Assembly: GCF_027922005.1 (NCBI RefSeq)
Contig: NZ_BSEV01000011.1
Coordinates: 62,001-126,000 of the forward strand
DNA length: 64,000 bases
Source of the DNA: Streptosporangium carneum
GTDB lineage: Bacteria > Actinomycetota > Actinomycetes > Streptosporangiales > Streptosporangiaceae
Direction of reading: 5' to 3'
Shown: positions 62,701 through 64,000 of the stretch, one piece after another
Numbering within the stretch: the stretch's first letter is position 1
Layout: every line of letters begins with the position of its first letter
Made by a program: the position numbers and the translations under genes
Notes under the pieces: model-generated
What the model saw: the letters and a program-made list of their open reading frames with translations, nothing else
Told to the model about the DNA's origin: nothing
Database searches by the model: none

Positions 62701-63293
62701 GGAGCGTGGAGGACTTCACGCGGCTGTTCGTCGGCCACCCGTTGCTGTGGCACATCGTGCGGAGGCTGGTCTGGGGGTACTACGACTCCTCGGGTGATCT
62801 GCTCGGCGCGTTGCGCGTGGCCGAGGACCGCAGCTTCGCCGACGTCGAGGACGAGACGCTGACCCTGCCGGGCGATGCGGTCATCGGGGTCGCGCATCCG
62901 CTGGAGCTGGCCGAGACCCTCAGTGCCTGGGCGGAGGTGTTCGCCGACTACGAGATCCTGCAGCCGTTCCCACAGCTGGGCCGGGAGGTCCACACCTCGG
63001 TCGAGGACTTCGACCCGAACCTGTTCACCAAGATCCCGACCGGCCGGGTGCTCGGTCTGGAACGGGGGGCCTGGCGGCGTGGTGATCCGCAGGACGCCGG
63101 CTGGCAGGGGTGGATCGAGCGGGACCTTCCCGGAGGCAGGACCTTTACGGTCAGTCTCGATCCCGGTGTCTCTGTCGGCTACATCGAGATGGAGGAGGAG
63201 CAGACCTTGCACCTCTCCAAGCAGGACTTCGACGGCCTCGACCCCATCACCGCCTCCGAGATCATGCGCGAGCTGCAGGAGCTCATCCGATGA
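59721..63293 (+). CDS. WGR-DUF4132 protein (MolR-like)
   Basis: 1190 residues from the ATG at 59721 (GAGGT upstream). Residues 1-75 are a WGR domain ([20 protein letters not shown]), a nucleic-acid-binding module shared with PARPs. Residues 150-850 are helical HEAT-like repeats with many LAAxP units. The C-terminal 300 residues contain the DUF4132 block with [20 protein letters not shown] and [18 protein letters not shown]. It resembles E. coli MolR/YehI-type proteins. Coupled by ATGA to the MoxR-like ATPase gene, as in multi-gene MoxR-vWA systems proposed to act in conflict or stress. Confidence 0.88.
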   Translation: MTMERMLTYVSGSSAKFWQVSQNGTDLNIRYGRLGTAGQTQVKSFDTAAAAEAAADKLAAEKLRKGYVEDDAPAVSVTSPPQATSERVPNASAPAQRPAEVADEDLFMMPASWVRGLHPRRGGVEVTVKRPDAGAPAKVAATLAEYRQAILDSLELCSDPEIVEAGTAHLAGDVTPLGAAVAAEVVGAYVDWQDTTTLPAFADTWLLERGPVFAAVAVAELSSLKCDGDYHNSSTRPALPIQRLGATDHPGRWWGWNRTELFLRVRAAVAATSDAEYAEVVTSLARCREKGPHHRVAVSYLVPTEIDWVEADCAEAAGIGSRLADCLIAAISTPDQVALIASHVSGYRVTQTPALLATLIDGMGAAAVPVLAGWSDDAYSTEERRRLLAAIAELPSDEAMRALIDRIEHKPTQPALLRAAARFPRRAMRMLAASGGKVLDELFRAHVLAHPDLVDEVLAEVGDAAAKRISAISTAAAVATAPPEALPEVLVSPPWKRPRTAGKPVVVSDLVCADEPTLVWGPGERDAWRSARSDQGGYRGRDWKRIAAHIAANLAGTGASRAPWYQEVDLFTLGPEELVRPLLETWVPSDLWGASDWIRVVVARFGPAALPVVVASARKNPGLIAPALLPFAAPEIAVLMAEWLTRLKSVRATALSWLARHPGAAARALVPAALGKPGPARRQAEQALLALVAGGNRDAVAQAAAGYGPAAEAAIAGLLAADPLDVLPGKIPAVPDWADPAILTRVQLRGGAGALPIEAARHVMTMLAISRPGDPYAGISLVKEACDSRSLADFAWALFQRWQAAGYPSKESWMMDALALLGDDETVRRLTPLIRTWPGEGGHSRAVTGLDILAALGSEVALMHLHGIAEKVKFSGLKNRARQKMAEVAAELGLETQELADRLVPDFGLAADGSLTLDYGARKFVVGFDEQLKPYVVDSGGKRLKSLPKPGVKDDAEPASAAYRRFAGLKKDVRTAASDNIRRLEQAMVDRRRWSVEDFTRLFVGHPLLWHIVRRLVWGYYDSSGDLLGALRVAEDRSFADVEDETLTLPGDAVIGVAHPLELAETLSAWAEVFADYEILQPFPQLGREVHTSVEDFDPNLFTKIPTGRVLGLERGAWRRGDPQDAGWQGWIERDLPGGRTFTVSLDPGVSVGYIEMEEEQTLHLSKQDFDGLDPITASEIMRELQELIR

Positions 63294-64000
63294 ACGACCA
63301 CATTCAGCGGCCCCCGGCCGAGGTGCGCTACGCCGACGAGCTGGCCCGGCTGCGTGAGAGCGACGACGGCGACCGGCCGCCCGGCTGGGCGCTGAGCATG
63401 AGAGCCGCCCTGCGCTTCGTCGTCGGCGACGAGAAACTCGGCATCAGCCGTAAGTTCGTCGGCGACCCGTCACTGATCGATCGAGCTCTGGTGGCTCTCG
63501 CGACCAACCGGGGACTCATGCTGGTCGGTGAGCCGGGCACCGCGAAGTCGCTGCTGTCGGAGCTGCTCGCCGCCGCGGTCAGCGGCGCCTCGACGCTCAC
63601 CGTTCAGGGCGGCGCGGCCACCACCGAAGACCAGATCAAGTACTCGTGGAACTACGCGCTGCTGGTCGCCGACGGCCCGTCGACGCGGTCGCTGGTGCCC
63701 GCCCCGCTGCTGCGGGGCATGGCCGAAGGCAAGGTGGTGCGCTTCGAGGAGATCACCCGGTGCCCGCTGGAGGTGCAGGACTGCCTGTTGTCGCCGCTGT
63801 CGGACCGCGTGCTCGCCGTACCCGAGCTGACCGGGCCGGAGTCGATGGTGTTCGCGAAGGAGGGCTTCACCGTCATCGCCACCGCCAACACCCGCGACCG
63901 CGGCGTCAACGAGATGAGCGCCGCGCTCAAGCGGCGCTTCAACTTCGAGACCGTCTTCCCCATTTCCGACTTCGACACCGAGCTGTCGCTGGTGGAGGCG
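63290..64000 (+). CDS. MoxR-like AAA+ ATPase (partial, continues past the window)
   Basis: The first 237 codons. After a 60-residue N-terminal region comes Walker A GEPGTAKS (80-87), Walker B region [18 protein letters not shown], sensor 1 [13 protein letters not shown] and the arginine-finger region [13 protein letters not shown]. MoxR ATPases load or remodel partner complexes together with vWA-domain proteins, which would be expected downstream of the window. The ATG overlaps the stop of the WGR-DUF4132 gene. Confidence 0.92.
   Translation, partial: MNDHIQRPPAEVRYADELARLRESDDGDRPPGWALSMRAALRFVVGDEKLGISRKFVGDPSLIDRALVALATNRGLMLVGEPGTAKSLLSELLAAAVSGASTLTVQGGAATTEDQIKYSWNYALLVADGPSTRSLVPAPLLRGMAEGKVVRFEEITRCPLEVQDCLLSPLSDRVLAVPELTGPESMVFAKEGFTVIATANTRDRGVNEMSAALKRRFNFETVFPISDFDTELSLVEA

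Overview
The window is very GC-rich and coding-dense, with GTG/TTG starts, ATGA/GTGA translational coupling and gene families typical of filamentous actinomycetes (DUF574 methyltransferases, ROK regulators, DUF6461, CU044_5270-type sigma-linked proteins, WGR/DUF4132). A member of the Streptosporangiales (Streptosporangium/Nonomuraea-like) is the best guess; this is inference from gene content, not a marker-gene result.

Left end (1-8.1 kb): a partial secreted protein, a membrane acyl desaturase and, divergently, a tightly coupled three-gene operon: cytochrome P450, a cyclooxygenase-like haem dioxygenase and a GHSAGG alpha/beta hydrolase. The order and partners look like a bacterial oxylipin pathway (desaturate, release, dioxygenate, rearrange) and recall the dioxygenase-P450 fusions of fungal Ppo/diol synthases. 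A flavin amine oxidase follows convergently. From 8.1 to 12.1 kb a minus-strand operon carries three SgcJ/EcaC (NTF2-like) paralogues, a DUF574 methyltransferase, an epoxide hydrolase and a thiol peroxidase.

12-26 kb: a flavin split-barrel protein, a GT2 glycosyltransferase read in frame into a fourth NTF2-like domain, two ABC exporter half-transporters, a 44-codon ORF coupled to the first of them, another GT2, an MFS exporter, a DUF899 protein, a GMC oxidoreductase, DUF2306 and an FAD monooxygenase. This looks like a small secondary-metabolite locus without PKS/NRPS genes.

26-40 kb: NUDIX (DUF4916) gene, a serine/threonine kinase remnant, a NarL-type two-component system with a divergent DUF2306 gene, an I36-like secreted inhibitor, a GPP34 protein, an amino-acid permease, a class II glutamine amidotransferase, a second-type EF-G, and an ECF sigma factor coupled to a membrane protein.

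40-50.4 kb: a ROK regulator, formylglycine-generating enzyme, SsuBC/TauBC-type ABC importer, its lipoprotein, a sulfatase and a secreted GH20 hexosaminidase. Together these make a coherent island for taking apart sulfated amino-sugar glycans.

50.4-64 kb: subtilisin-like protease, DUF6461 protein, an Lgt paralogue, a 3' tRNA fragment that resembles an attachment-site scar, an isolated FtsH extracellular-type domain, a secreted SRPBCC protein, DoxX plus a probable LUD-gene remnant, a MarR regulator, an RibD-C/DHFR-like protein, and finally a WGR-DUF4132 protein coupled to a MoxR-like AAA ATPase that runs off the window. Throughout the window there is an unusual number of tandem repeats, many with unit lengths divisible by three (12, 15, 27, 33, 39, 54 bp), several of them at gene ends.
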